DNA of 64,000 nucleotides from Rhabditoides inermis. Taxonomy: Eukaryota; Nematoda; Chromadorea; Rhabditida; Rhabditidae. Below are positions 39,090-49,187 of this stretch, piece after piece; positions within the stretch are counted from its first letter, which is position 1; each line of letters starts with the position of its first letter. The position numbers and the translations under genes were made by a program. The stretch spans positions 361,001 through 425,000 of the forward strand of contig CAWZYM010000429.1 of the NCBI GenBank assembly GCA_963966185.1, given 5' to 3'. Below the pieces are notes generated by a model, which searched no databases, was not told the origin of the DNA, and saw only the letters and a list, made by a program, of their open reading frames with translations.

Positions 39090-41009
39090 GTGAGTGCAAG
39101 CTGATTGCGGCGATGGGATCCCGGCACAGTGCTATGTGCGCGGCTGGCGGGAAGCTGTACCTGATAGGAGGAATTGGCGGGTATGGGTAACTGGAAGATA
39201 TCAATAGTACACACACGTATTCGTAGACCATCCTCGATTTGCTACGACCCCGTCACCGACAAGTGGTCGAATGGCGGCGTCAGCTATTACACCAGGTATG
39301 TTTATGAGTATTCTATCTTAATAATACTGTATACGGTTGGTTAAAAACACGTGATAAAAACAATAATAAAGAAAAATCATTAAAATAACACGCATGTAGG
39401 AAATGTATTCAGAATGTTAGTAAATCAAATGCGGTGCGCAAGTCTGTGTGTGTGAACTATGACCAATGTTTAGTCGAGAACACGCGGCGGTTTCCCACGA
39501 AAACACAATCTACGTGTTCGGTGGCCAGTCTTTATGGTCAAATGAGCGCACCGCGTTCCGATTCGACATTCGAGATGGTACGCAAAATGAAATGTATTCG
39601 TGGATATCACATACTTGCAGGAAAGAAGCAGGACCTGCCCGATCTCGTCAACTGCTACCAGTTTGTTTCCGCGTGCAAGTTCAACGGAGACATGGCGGTC
39701 GTCGGCAAGAAGAACAGAGAAGAACTTTGCAAGAACAAATCGGTCGATATCTTCGACGTGCGCTTCAATCAGTGGAGAACCGGACCCACGCTGCCGACCG
39801 ATGTGCGTGAGACTTGGGGGCAAGACATGAGTGTCAAGTCGTGGTGGCACTTGATTATTTTATAACAAGCATTCTGACGATTGTCGATCTTTGGTGAGAA
39901 ACGCTGCCGTTCTGAAATCAAGTGGCCCAGCAAAGTCTTGCCCCTTTTAGAAGGTCTCGCGGGTGAGTATCGCGTCGCACGCGGGCCGGCTGCTAATCGC
40001 CGGAGGATACGGTGACATGCAGTCTGTTCATGTGAGTACACTTAAAAGGAGTGTACCCTCTGATTCTGCTCGTTGGGTTGACTATGCCATGATATTAGCC
40101 ATCTTTTTAATATTAATTTCGGAAAACATCACAACTTAAAGCAAACTATATTTTTATTTAATGAGTTTAAACGAAATCATTTCGTAGTGTAGTTAAGAAA
40201 AAATGGTACCAGTGTTTGGTACCATTATTGTGCAGTGGTTTGTGTTTGTGAAATTTCACTGTTAAAAACATAATTTAAATTTTTTTTTGTCTTCACTATG
40301 TTCTTCACATTTTGTTTTATTTTATGAGATTTATAAACTATGATTTTATCATCATTATTGTAACAAATAAATTGATTCTAAAAAAATAAAGTTACAGCGT
40401 TTACCAGTGCGGACCATTTAATACCTCTAAACGCCGATTTTGTTTTTATTTATAATTTTTCAAAGAAACGATTTTTTGAACAAAATCCTATCACACAAAC
40501 ATAATTCATGATCCTCAAATCTAGTTTGAAGGTGAATTCCATTTTAAAACTTTGGGTCTCACAGTGAAGCCTACCTTTAACGACGAACGAACCACATAAT
40601 CCGCTCCCAACAACTTCCCAGCTGATTGTGTCCATGAATCATAATGAGGATATTAAGCTACAAGCATTTAATAACTGTATTGTGAAGATTCTTTTTGCTG
40701 AATCTGTGGTTACAGATGTCGGTTGGCGGCGAGTGGACGAGTCTGGCAGACCTGGAGCATGCGGGAGACGGCATAGGCCTCCTGGCAACCGACAAAGTAT
40801 GTACGCTGTCAGTGACATTGACATTAGGAACATTCATTTCCGCGATCTAGAACCCCTTCCTTTCAGAATTTGTTTGAACTTGATGTGTTACAACTTATAA
40901 CATTATCGATAACGTTTTTAACTTCAAGACTATTAAGGTGATCTACACGCTTGGCGGCGACGGAAGGGAGAAGGTCGTAGAGGCACTGTGGATCGATCCG
41001 CCATACTAA
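39090..41009 (+). CDS. Kelch-repeat protein, 5'-incomplete, seven exons
   Basis: Exons by frame and splice sites: 39,090-39,186; 39,227-39,295; 39,474-39,577; 39,621-39,802; 39,951-40,031; 40,716-40,796; about 40,929-41,009 (TAA). Joined phases agree. Kelch blade signatures are seen in order: KLYLIGGIGG, TIYVFGGQ, RLLIAGGYGD and VIYTLGGDG, with blade-closing Trp/Tyr residues (DPVTDKW, RFNQWRTG, EWTSLADLEH). Kelch propellers are binding scaffolds, often substrate receptors of cullin-3 ligases. No BTB or BACK part is visible, because the Helitron-like array ends only ~107 bp upstream of the first exon. The 5' end is either lost or lies beyond the repeats. Introns of 40 and 43 bp are typical of nematodes. 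The exon 4 donor is the least certain junction. Confidence 0.7.
40032..40715 (+). other. Long AT-rich intron of the kelch gene
   Basis: Intron from GTGAGT at 40,032 to TTACAG at 40,715, much longer than its neighbours. It is AT-rich with a GGTACC-containing short inverted pair near 40,206-40,225. No exon or recognisable element is seen inside. Confidence 0.55.
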
Positions 41010-41519
41010 ACGTGCCTCTCCATCGGTACCGGGACACAACTCACTTCCATTCTTTGCGTGAGATATTCTCGCGCTGGTTAGACTGCACATGCATACTCTT
41101 TCGCTGTTCGATCGCTGTATTGCCCTCTTTTCAGTCACACAAGATATCTGTGCTCACTAATTGTGGCTGATTTACAATCACTGTAGGTGTTTGTTGGCAT
41201 TGTACTTATTCCCTTATGTGATTCATGATTATAACACCTACATAAAACATGTTTATTCCCACAATCCTACATTTGACACACAAACACGGCGAGTACACGT
41301 TGAGCCGAGTTGGAAAAGCAGCGGCAGAAGAGAGAGATGCACATTGAGATCGGGCGATGAAAGTGATGGGACTAGCAATTACATAAGGGGGCAACAGTGG
41401 ACGGGGGAAACGAGACTAGCTTGGAATTGGGCGGCGCTCTCTGTGCCATTAGGGAATAGTTAGGAAGAGAGTTATTGGTTACTGCTACAATACTACTAAG
41501 TAAGTGAAGTGTGCTTGTT
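41010..41519. other. Convergent intergenic region
   Basis: Lies between the 3' ends of the kelch gene (+) and the membrane protein gene (-). No exon, repeat or RNA gene is recognised in it. Confidence 0.5.
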
Positions 41520-41753
41520 CTAGGTGCGGTTGAATGTGCTCGAGTTGTAGCGCCGCGACGCCGTGTATGTATAGTAGGTGTCCTCTTGCTGGTCCGCCGT
41601 CGACGTGAACTTGGGCAGCGTGCCAATGTTACCGTACACGTGGCCGCCGCCCTCCTGCAGGATCTTCGCGGCGGGAGACAGGATCGTCGGCCTGCCGTGG
41701 CGACAGGCGTGGGATGGATGGCCGAGTAGAGCTCGCCCGAACCGGGGAATGGT

Positions 41754-41834
<81 letters not shown>

Positions 41835-42232
41835 GAGGGAAGAGAGAGAGAGAGATAGAGACGGGGGAGAGAGGAGAGAGAGAGAGAGGGGGGGGAGGGA
41901 CGCACCGCTGCCCCTGTGCGTGTCTATCATCCTCTGTCCTTCGAGTCTCGGAGTGGCGCGTGGAGTGCTGGTGGCATAGGGATCAGAAGGGATGATATCC
42001 GGCATCCAATGCGAGGCTGGCGCGCCGCGATCCGAGAAGTCGTCTGCAAGTGGGAGGACATGTATACACAACTCGACTGTCATGGGTTCACAGTACTGAC
42101 CGTCGAGGAGTGGACTGTGACAGCCATCTCCACTCGTGTCCAGCGCCCCATGCTTCTCCGGATGATCGTCGTCCAGCCACAGAGTCGCCGGCGACGGAGA
42201 CTGCAACGGACCATCTCCTTCCTCCTCTCTCC

Positions 42233-42281
<49 letters not shown>

Positions 42282-43102
42282 CACTCACACTCTGCCGCAG
42301 ACAGCTGCTCCAGACGAAGATGTACAGTGAGGCGACGACGAGGGTGGTGTTTGCGGCGAGTTCGGAGAGAGGAGAGTGGGGGAAGAGGAGAGGGAGGAAC
42401 AGACAGCACACTGTGTGCACAAGGATGAGCAGCGTCTGCAATCGAGGGAATCTCTCTCTCTCTCCCTCTCTATCTCTCTCTCTCTCCTCTCCCTCTCTCC
42501 TCTCTCTCTCTCCTCTCTCTCTCCCTCCCCCCCCCCTCCCCCTCTCTCCCTCTCTCTCTCACCAGCAATGCGTGTTGGAGCAGCGCCCTTCGCAGGGAGA
42601 ACTTCACCACGACCACATCGTACTGTTTGTGTAGAGACACGAGGAAAGAGGTTGCCGAAGCGTAGAACGAAAGCTGCAAGTGGTGGATCAGAAACGTATC
42701 CTGAAACAGGCCAAACGTACCAGAAGGAACATGGCAATGGGCACGGCGAGGAACCAGAAGAGCCATTGCGAGGGGACCAGCGAGCACCTGGAAAGATACG
42801 TTTCCATCTGCTGCATCATTGATAGGATACAATCAAATAGTCTGAAGCCACAATGTGGAAACTTAGAAAAAAAACTAAACGTACTTGTGAGTGAAGAAGA
42901 AGGTGGCGGATGAGAGAAGACAGGGTGTGACGAGACCGAATAGGAGACAGATGCCAGTGCTGTGGGAGGAACGTATTTCTCTCTCAATCTCTCTCTCTCT
43001 CTCTCTCTCTCCTCCCCTGCTCCTCTCTCTTTCTCTCTCTCTCCCTCTCTCTTCCGCTCTCCCCTCTATCTCCCCCCCCCTCTCTTCCCCCCCTCTCTCT
43101 CC

Positions 43103-43145
<43 letters not shown>

Positions 43146-43350
43146 CACCTGCTCTTCGGATTTCCGTCAGCCAGCATTCTGTAAATGTGCAGTGTGTATA
43201 GGAACAGCCACGCAAACGGCGTCGACGTTGTGAACGAGAGCAACGCGTTGCGCACCGGACAGAACACCTGAACGGCAGGGTGATCGTGTCGGGACCCAAC
43301 GGGGGTACGGTACCTGATTGATGGACGCCTTGTGCAGGAAGTACAGGTTC
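41520..43350 (-). CDS. Multi-pass membrane protein, family B-like GPCR candidate
   Basis: Nine exons by phase-consistent splice sites: 43,314-~43,350; 43,149-43,267; 42,885-42,959; 42,721-42,841; 42,563-42,673; 42,289-42,435; 42,101-42,200; 41,906-42,043; last exon from ~41,640-41,745 to the TAG at 41,520. Introns of 43-57 bp alternate with longer CT-rich ones. Hydrophobic segments lie in exons 2 (FTTSTPFAWLFLYTLHIYRM), 3 (GICLLFGLVTPCLLSSATFF), 4/5 (WLFWFLAVPIAMFLL) and 6 (two segments). The exon 2 segment resembles TM3 of secretin/adhesion receptors; exons 7-9 give a polar cytoplasmic tail. The N-terminus and first membrane segments are missing: upstream lie only a 20-bp repeat array and the MSP gene. 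The last acceptor is unresolved. The receptor subfamily is not recognised. Confidence 0.6.
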
Positions 43351-43361
43351 ACCGCGTTGAA

Positions 43362-43596
43362 CGCATGTCAGCTTGCAATTTCCACTACCGGCTTGCAATT
43401 TATAGTGTCAGCTTGCAATTTCAGATGCCATCTTGCAATTTCCAGTGCCAGCTTGCAATTTCAGATGTCAGCTTGCAATTCCCAATGCCAGCTTGCAATT
43501 TTAGCATGTCACATGTCAGCTTGCAATTTCCAGTACCAGCTTGCAATTTCCAGTGTCAGCTTGCAATTTCAGATGCCATCTTGCAATTTCCAGTGC
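43362..43596. repeat. 20-bp phased array, 11 copies
   Basis: The core GCTTGCAATT recurs every 20 bp (CTTGCAATT at 43,372, 43,392, 43,412, 43,432, 43,452, 43,472, 43,492, then after an 8-bp insertion 43,520, 43,540, 43,560, 43,580). The other ~10 bp alternate between a few variants (CAGTGCCA, AGATGTCA, AGATGCCA). It lies just upstream of the first visible exon of the minus-strand membrane protein gene. Confidence 0.9.
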
Positions 43597-43790
43597 AAAG
43601 CGGATCCCATTCGCATGCTCATTCACACACATCGATTTCCAAAAAAAACACAAAAATACAAACAGCACAAGTTGTTTCTAACTAACACTAACTTTCTAAC
43701 CTCTAACTTTCTAACTAAGTTTCTAACATTCTAACTCCCAAAAAGTGAACCCAGAACACAAATTCTAACAACAGCACAACAAAGTGAACA
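43597..43790. other. AC/TTCTAAC-rich spacer
   Basis: Short A/C-rich stretch with several TTTCTAAC repeats (43,670-43,735) between the 20-bp array and the MSP 3' end. No gene is seen. Confidence 0.5.
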
Positions 43791-43793
43791 TTT

Positions 43794-43804
43794 ATTTATT
43801 GATC
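43794..43804 (-). terminator. Polyadenylation signal of the MSP gene
   Basis: The minus strand has overlapping AATAAATAAA about 11-20 nt after the MSP stop codon, a standard cleavage/polyadenylation signal at a compact nematode-like distance. Confidence 0.7.
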
Positions 43805-43814
43805 ATCAACGCGT

Positions 43815-44253
43815 TCAAGGGTTGTACTCGATGGGGAGGTTCTTGCGGCGGACCATTCCGTCGCCTTGGAACCACTCGCGGCGGAAGGTCTTGGCGGCGC
43901 CGTCGGGGGTGTTGGTCCACTCGATGGTGATGCGGTCGTTGTTGGTGTCCTCCTTTCCGAATTCGAACGAGTCGCAAGAGACGGCCATCAGCACGTTCTC
44001 CTTGGGGTCGAGCACTCCGCACGGCGGGTCGACGCCGAGGCGCTTCATGTTGGTGGTCTTGATGGCCCATCCGATGCGGCGACCTCCGGCGTTGATGATC
44101 TGAATGGAAGCACATGCAATCCAATCGATACGCAATCGATATCAAATCGATATCAACCTTGATGTGGTAGGTGTGCTTGTCATCGTAGGGGGCGTTGAAG
44201 ACGATCTTGGTGCCCGGTTGGGTGTTGATATCTCCGGGAGGGACGGACGTCAT
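43815..44253 (-). CDS. msp: Major sperm protein (MSP)
   Basis: Two exons, 44,158-44,253 (32 codons, ATG at 44,253) and 43,815-44,099 (94 codons plus TGA), encode 126 aa, the usual MSP length. The fit to the nematode MSP family covers the whole length: SVPPGDI and [19 protein letters not shown] before the intron, then [38 protein letters not shown] and the end [22 protein letters not shown] region. MSP is an immunoglobulin-fold protein that polymerises into the filaments driving amoeboid sperm crawling, and it also acts as an oocyte-maturation signal. The 58-bp intron (GTTGATATC...TTCAG) consists partly of repeated ATCGAT/ATATC words. Some nematodes have intronless msp genes, so the intron is informative about lineage. 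Confidence 0.97.
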
Positions 44254-44986
44254 GGCGAATGGATGCCGACAGACCGCCGCGCCCGCCTTTTGTACCGACC
44301 GCGCTGCACGCTAATAAGAATGGTGATGCGAAAAATTACACAGTCGCGCTATTTAGGCTAATCACCTAATTTGCATGAGCACACATGCAAAACCATTATG
44401 TTCACGTGTCCAACTTCATACTTCATCTCTAAGCGGAATCAGACTAGAGAAGTACCACCAAGGCCATACAGCAAATACACAAGCAGGCACAATGGTTTAT
44501 CAGAGTGTGCATGCAATCGGGGTTTGGTTCTGGACGTCGAGGGACGTAGAGGGTCGAGGGACGGGCGACGAGGGTCGAGGGGGACTCCGAGGGGAGTAGG
44601 GGCCCAGAGAAGGCGGTGGCGAGAGAATGCCCAGACGAGCCCGCGCGGCCGCTATTTACGTCGTTTGCCAGACATGATAATCACCGAGTTGCGTCCTTTC
44701 GCTGGTTAGCATCGTTAGTCGAATGAGTGATATTTGCATATTCAAATGAGGTCGTTTCGTCGTTCCACGACAATCTCTTGCCGCTCGAGCATCACATAAT
44801 CGCATCGATGCTTTCAACACATGCGAGTCATCGAACTATTACGCATGACGTCATTTCGGTAGACTATGGCACAACCAGCATAAGAACTCTGCGGGTTGTT
44901 TTTGCAGCAGATTGATACCAGTTCGGGGCGTGAACACCATATTATCATACGAATCTATCAACGATTGAGTTCAGAACGATGCCAGC
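44254..44986. other. MSP upstream region
   Basis: GC-rich directly upstream of MSP (44,254-44,320), with a GTCGAGGG-type short repeat stretch at 44,535-44,600. The rest is AT-rich. It probably contains the MSP promoter; no specific sites can be assigned. No exon of the PAN2 fragment lying to the right is found here. Confidence 0.5.
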
Positions 44987-45442
44987 ATTCTTTCGAAAGG
45001 TACATGAGTAAAGAGGAGTGGTTTGTTTTGATCTGATTCAACAAAATCACATGCATAAAATCTCTTCGCAGCTGACTAAAATTTTAAAACAAACCTGCTC
45101 TTTCTAATCGATGAAATAGCGGAAAGGAACATAATATGCATAAAATGCAATCTTGTCACACATTTTGTTGCAAGTTACTTGTTGGGATTAAGAGTACCCT
45201 GAATACCTGACTCCCCTGAATACCAGTACCCTGAATACCTCATTCCCGTTTTCGAAATTTGTATATTTGCATGCGTATGTTTACACAGAAAATTTACAGT
45301 TATAAAAACATCGTTTTTGTTTGAAAGAGCAGGTTTGTTTTGAAATTTTAGTCAGCTGCGAAGAGATTTTATGCATGTGCTTTTGTTGAATCAGATCAAA
45401 ACAAACCACTCCTCTTTACTCATGTACTTTTCGAAAGAGAAT
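44987..45442. mobile_element. Fold-back MITE, copy 1
   Basis: Long terminal inverted repeats of about 110 bp start ATTCTTTCGAAAGGTACATG at the left and end in the inverse at 45,442. The centre is AT-rich and non-coding. Copy 2 lies at 48,788-49,187 inside the LTR retrotransposon and shares the arms and the TTGCAAGTTACTTGTTGGGA core. It has no transposase. It lies directly after the last visible PAN2 exon. Confidence 0.85.
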
Positions 45443-45477
45443 ACGTCGATATAATTGTGATTTATTTTCACACATAC

Positions 45478-46195
45478 CGTTGACATAGTTTAGAGTGATG
45501 GATAGCATCTTCTCCTCCCCGGCGCGCACTTCTCCACAGCGAATGCATTGCGAGTTGACGGCCAGTTCAGTCTCCAAAACATCTTGAAGACGACCACGCT
45601 CCTCTTTGGACAAGCTCTGCAAAAACAATTAGGTGAAGATCAGGATGGGGAATCGGGCAAACAATAGAATACCTTGTCGAGACAAGCGACGATCGAGTTG
45701 AATGCAAGCTGGATCTTGGCAGGCTGATCGGGGATAGCCGACGCGTCTCCTCCCGCGTCCCGCAACGCCCGCACGAGGTTGTGACTCTGCAACAGCAAGT
45801 ACATCTCCCATTCACATCAGCCTCCAACACAGCACACGCATCTCACTCACCGACGCTGGCTGGCTGGGAGACTTGTCGGCGAGCATTCGGAAGAGAAATC
45901 CAAGTTCGCAGCACATGCAGTGCTCCTTCTCGCACAGATGGCACATCAACAGCGAACGCACCGTCGAAACATGATACAGCCGCTAAACACATAGACATAA
46001 CCGACAATGTTTCCAAGTGCGAATCGTGTACACATACCGCGACAACGGGGTTGACGTGTGCGCATGCAGGGGTGCTCTCGATCGTTCGGTGCGATTGTAG
46101 CGACGGAGTGAAGGGTCGTCCATGACGAGTCGATTCCTCTTCACGGGCATCTTCTTATAGTAGATGGGAATCACGGGGACGCCACGTCCATCCCA
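45478..46195 (-). pseudogene. PAN2: PAN2 deadenylase subunit, fragment of the UCH-like domain
   Basis: Four exons: 46,038-46,195; 45,851-45,982; 45,673-45,786; 45,478-45,616. Recognised from the PAN2 ubiquitin-hydrolase-like domain: an RRYNRT block in the first exon (YNKT in homologues), then VRSLLMCHLCEKEHC and CELGFLFRML, NLVRALRD, and CIRCGEV before LSITLNYVNG. PAN2 with PAN3 trims mRNA poly(A) tails in the cytoplasm; its UCH-like domain is inactive and structural. The WD40 N-terminus and the 3' exonuclease domain are absent. The first exon is 158 bp and needs a one-base frame change after RRYNRT to join the next, so it holds a frameshift or an assembly indel. The MITE lies in the following intron. 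Probably a broken or misassembled gene. Confidence 0.7.
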
Positions 46196-46782
46196 CTACT
46201 CTAGGGACCACAACGTGAGATGCAGAGAGTGAGTCGAAATCATGTAACATTTTCTCACTGGACGCATGATTTGCTCTAATTAGCATAGAACGGATTGCCC
46301 TTCCGCGCTGATTCCAACGGTATTCGATTTATGGTATCACGTGCTCTGTAAAGCAGTGAAAATCGATAAAATGTGATTTGATGACGTCATATTTCTTTGA
46401 TCTAGCCGCCAGGGTCAAAAATGAATAATGAAACATGATGTCATAAGATACGTAGTCAATCAAGTTATGATTGATTACAATCATACAGAGCGTTATGAAA
46501 GCATTAGAAACCGATTTCTTCATAATTTTGCTATTGGTGACGTCACCAGTGCTTTGATCTAGCCGCCGTCTGTCGCACTGTGAGCGCAAGCTTGGGTGCG
46601 CGCGCGCCGCGCGGAATTGGAGCGCAATGTGAACGAGACCCTATGAACACTATATATTTTTGAAATCAGCTTGAAACGAACTACATTAATATGGCAAATG
46701 CTATATCACATTCAAATATCTGAAAATCTCATTGTGGTCGTACCTGTAAAGCAGATTTTCGAATACAAACGAAACATACAAA
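46196..46782. other. AT-rich spacer next to the LTR element
   Basis: Contains two related stretches with TGACGTCA-type palindromes followed by TTTGATCTAGCCGCC (46,380-46,412 and 46,538-46,566) and a GC-rich spot at 46,595-46,615. No convincing exon is found upstream of the PAN2 fragment. Confidence 0.5.
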
Positions 46783-47203
46783 GAGGGTCCTGCAGTGACC
46801 AGAGAAACAGACTAGACTCTAACGACTACACCCTCCCCAAGACCCTATTCCCCTACAGTAAGACAACGAGCATAAGATCTTAAGTTTATCTACAGGCAAG
46901 AGGTAATGGGCTAGTTTCCGGCGACAGCGGGCCAGGGGAGGAGTCAGTCGGATGACTGGCCCCGATTAGTCGACGGATGGGGTTCTTATAGTCGTGCTTG
47001 AGTGGTGGGCGAGGCGGTCGCCGCCGAGCGATCTGGAATGTAAACACCATTATCCAGAGTGGTAATCTCCGAGAGCTTAGGAAAGGATATGTTGTGAGAG
47101 GATCTGCGGGTGACTCGTGGAATGTGAAGTGAATCCGCACATTATATCTCACAAAATAGAATAGGGAGAATAGGGACCATCCAGTATATGTCTGTCCCTT
47201 ACA
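46783..47203 (-). repeat. 3' LTR
   Basis: Copy of the 421-bp terminal repeat. On the element strand it begins TGTAAGGGACAG. The polypurine tract lies immediately inside. Confidence 0.93.
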
Positions 47204-47216
47204 CCTACCCTCCTCC
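47204..47216 (-). other. Polypurine tract
   Basis: GGAGGAGGGTAGG on the minus strand directly abuts the TG start of the 3' LTR, the expected plus-strand primer site for reverse transcription. It also fixes the LTR boundary and the element's orientation. Confidence 0.75.
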
Positions 47217-48138
47217 AACAAAAAGACCGCCCTCGGTCTTTCGGGTGAGACTCACCTTACTCGACTTGGATAACTTTCTGCCTGTCCGGGCCAAACACGT
47301 CTTGCGGGTTCACATGTTTGCGATATCTACACTTCTCGCACTGTGGCTTTCGAAGAAGTATGCGCACTTGACTCTTGAGAATCAGAAAACGTGGAAGAGT
47401 ACACCCCTGGCATGTTTTGAATCGAACCAAACAATATATAAGCAATTTGCCTGGTAGATGACAAGAAGTGTCAATATTGCACCAATCTTTGAACTGCAAA
47501 AAGTGTTGTTTTGTCAAAAGTAATCACACCGAAGTTCCCAAATTTATTGCAGAATGATGTGAAACAAGGTATCGTTGCTCAATGAAACACTCAATCTGTA
47601 CAATACAACTGAAGATCGAGCAACGCGAAATCGAAAGACACGTAACAATCGAACATCATTGGCGTTCTATCCAGACACGAGTTGTAGAACTGTGGCATTT
47701 CTGGTTTTCTGGTAGCTTTGATCACGACCAGACCGTTCGTTCTGATAAACGGCATCGCGACAGCGTTGTTCAGTGGCTACGTCACTGCTCTTCCCATTCC
47801 CCCTGGTATGCCGCAATAGGAAAGCTTGGAACCTGAAAGTTTTCTTTCTTTGTTGAATACACAAGTGATTGAGCTGGGTACGGGAAACAGCATTCCCACA
47901 TGAAAATTGAACATTGAACGCTGAACAGACGAATCACGAACATTGGACAGACATATCACATATCCTCAGTGAATCCTTCCTCGTGGTCGTCGTGGTCGAC
48001 GCACTGAATTTTGTTCGTGGATTTGTAATGGGCTCGGTACGGGAAACGACATTCCCACATAAAATTGGACATAGGACACTGGACGGACACATAACGCCTT
48101 ACCTCGCTCTCCATGAGGGCGTCTGAGTTGGCGCGAGG

Positions 48139-48500
48139 GTGAGAATTAGGGGCGGCGCGCAGCGGCGCCCGTTTGTTTTGAGCTGTGACGCGCGCAACAC
48201 GCCACTCCCAAGGCACACACGATTTCTCTATTCTAATACAATATACTTAATTAGTGTGCGTTATTTGTTAGAATATCACTTTGTAAGACCTATGAGTATG
48301 ATTCGTGAAACCAATATCGGTTGCGGCATCCAAAAACCGCCCTCTCTTGCTCTCTCCCGCTTTGCCACTAAACGTGTTTACGACGGCGGCGGCGGCGGCG
48401 GCGACGACGGTGTGCATCACGTAAGCTCCGCCCACTGCACTTTGCGCTCATTGGTCGCTCGGCTCTCTTGCGTGCGCACTCTGATTGGCTGAGCGCATGC
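48139..48500 (+). repeat. Dispersed repeat, copy 1
   Basis: Diverged, inverted relative of 59,030-59,440. Shared parts are a stretch translating as RPM.MIRE.NI.CG, the word TTTGCCACTAAACGTGTTTACGAC, a trinucleotide run (here GGC) and CATCACGTAAGC.CCGCCCAC. A GC-rich palindromic end lies near 48,150. Class unknown. Confidence 0.6.
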
Positions 48501-48787
48501 CCCGCCCTTCGTTCACCCACTCTCGTGTCGGCTCGCCGTCCAGGCCACCGCCCCAGTTTTGGCGCGAAAACTGTGGGGGGAGGGGAGTGTGCGGAGCGGA
48601 GTGAGTGGGTAAGAGAGAGAGACGCGAAATAGCGCGTGTCAATGAGAGACTGGCATTGGCAGGCGCACGAGCGATTCGACAAAGCAGTGCGTTTCCATAT
48701 TCAGGATACGTTTTCTAAAGTTTCGAATATGTATACATAACATGTTCGGCACATCAACCTGAAAAACAATTTCTTCGAAATTTGAGA

Positions 48788-49187
48788 AAAGGACATCCAT
48801 TCTCTTTCGAAAAGTACACGAGTAAAGAGGAGTGGTTTGTTTTGATCTAATTCAACAAAAGCACATGCATAAAATCTCTTCGCAGCTGACTAAAATTTCA
48901 AAACAAACCTGCTCTTTCTGATCGATGAAAAATATAGTATGCACTATAATCGTGTCATACATTTTGTTGCAAGTTACTTGTTGGGATTAACAGTATCCTG
49001 AATACCTGAACTCAACATGCTAACAAGAAAACAATTAGAGTTTTAAAACATCGTTCGAAAGAGCAGGTTTGTTTTGAAATTTTAGTCAGCTGCGAAGAGA
49101 TTTTATGCATGTGCTTTTGTTGAATTAGATCAAAACAAACCACTCCTCTTTACTCGTGTACTTTTCGAAAGAGAATGGATGTCCTTT
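48788..49187. mobile_element. Fold-back MITE, copy 2
   Basis: About 400 bp with terminal inverted repeats of at least 120 bp starting AAAGGACATCCATTCTCTTT. It shares arms and core with copy 1 (44,987-45,442), but its symmetry extends ~12 bp further outward. Nested within the LTR retrotransposon. Confidence 0.85.

Noticed and set aside
42701..42720. 20-bp ultra-short intron (GTACGT...TTTCAG) in the membrane protein gene
   Set aside because: Frame-consistent, but an acceptor 27 bp further (CTTGCAG at 42,674) gives a 47-bp intron like the neighbours and also keeps frame. The longer intron is preferred.
41370..43200. Long Ser/Leu-rich or Arg/Glu-rich ORFs on both strands
   Set aside because: CT/GA microsatellite translations within introns of the membrane protein gene.
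43362..43596. CRISPR-like array
   Set aside because: A 20-bp period with only ~10 bp of repeated variants, in a eukaryote with no cas genes. It is a minisatellite.
46329..46589. 86-codon minus-strand ORF near the LTR element
   Set aside because: AT-rich, no splice or family support; not accepted as an upstream PAN2 exon.
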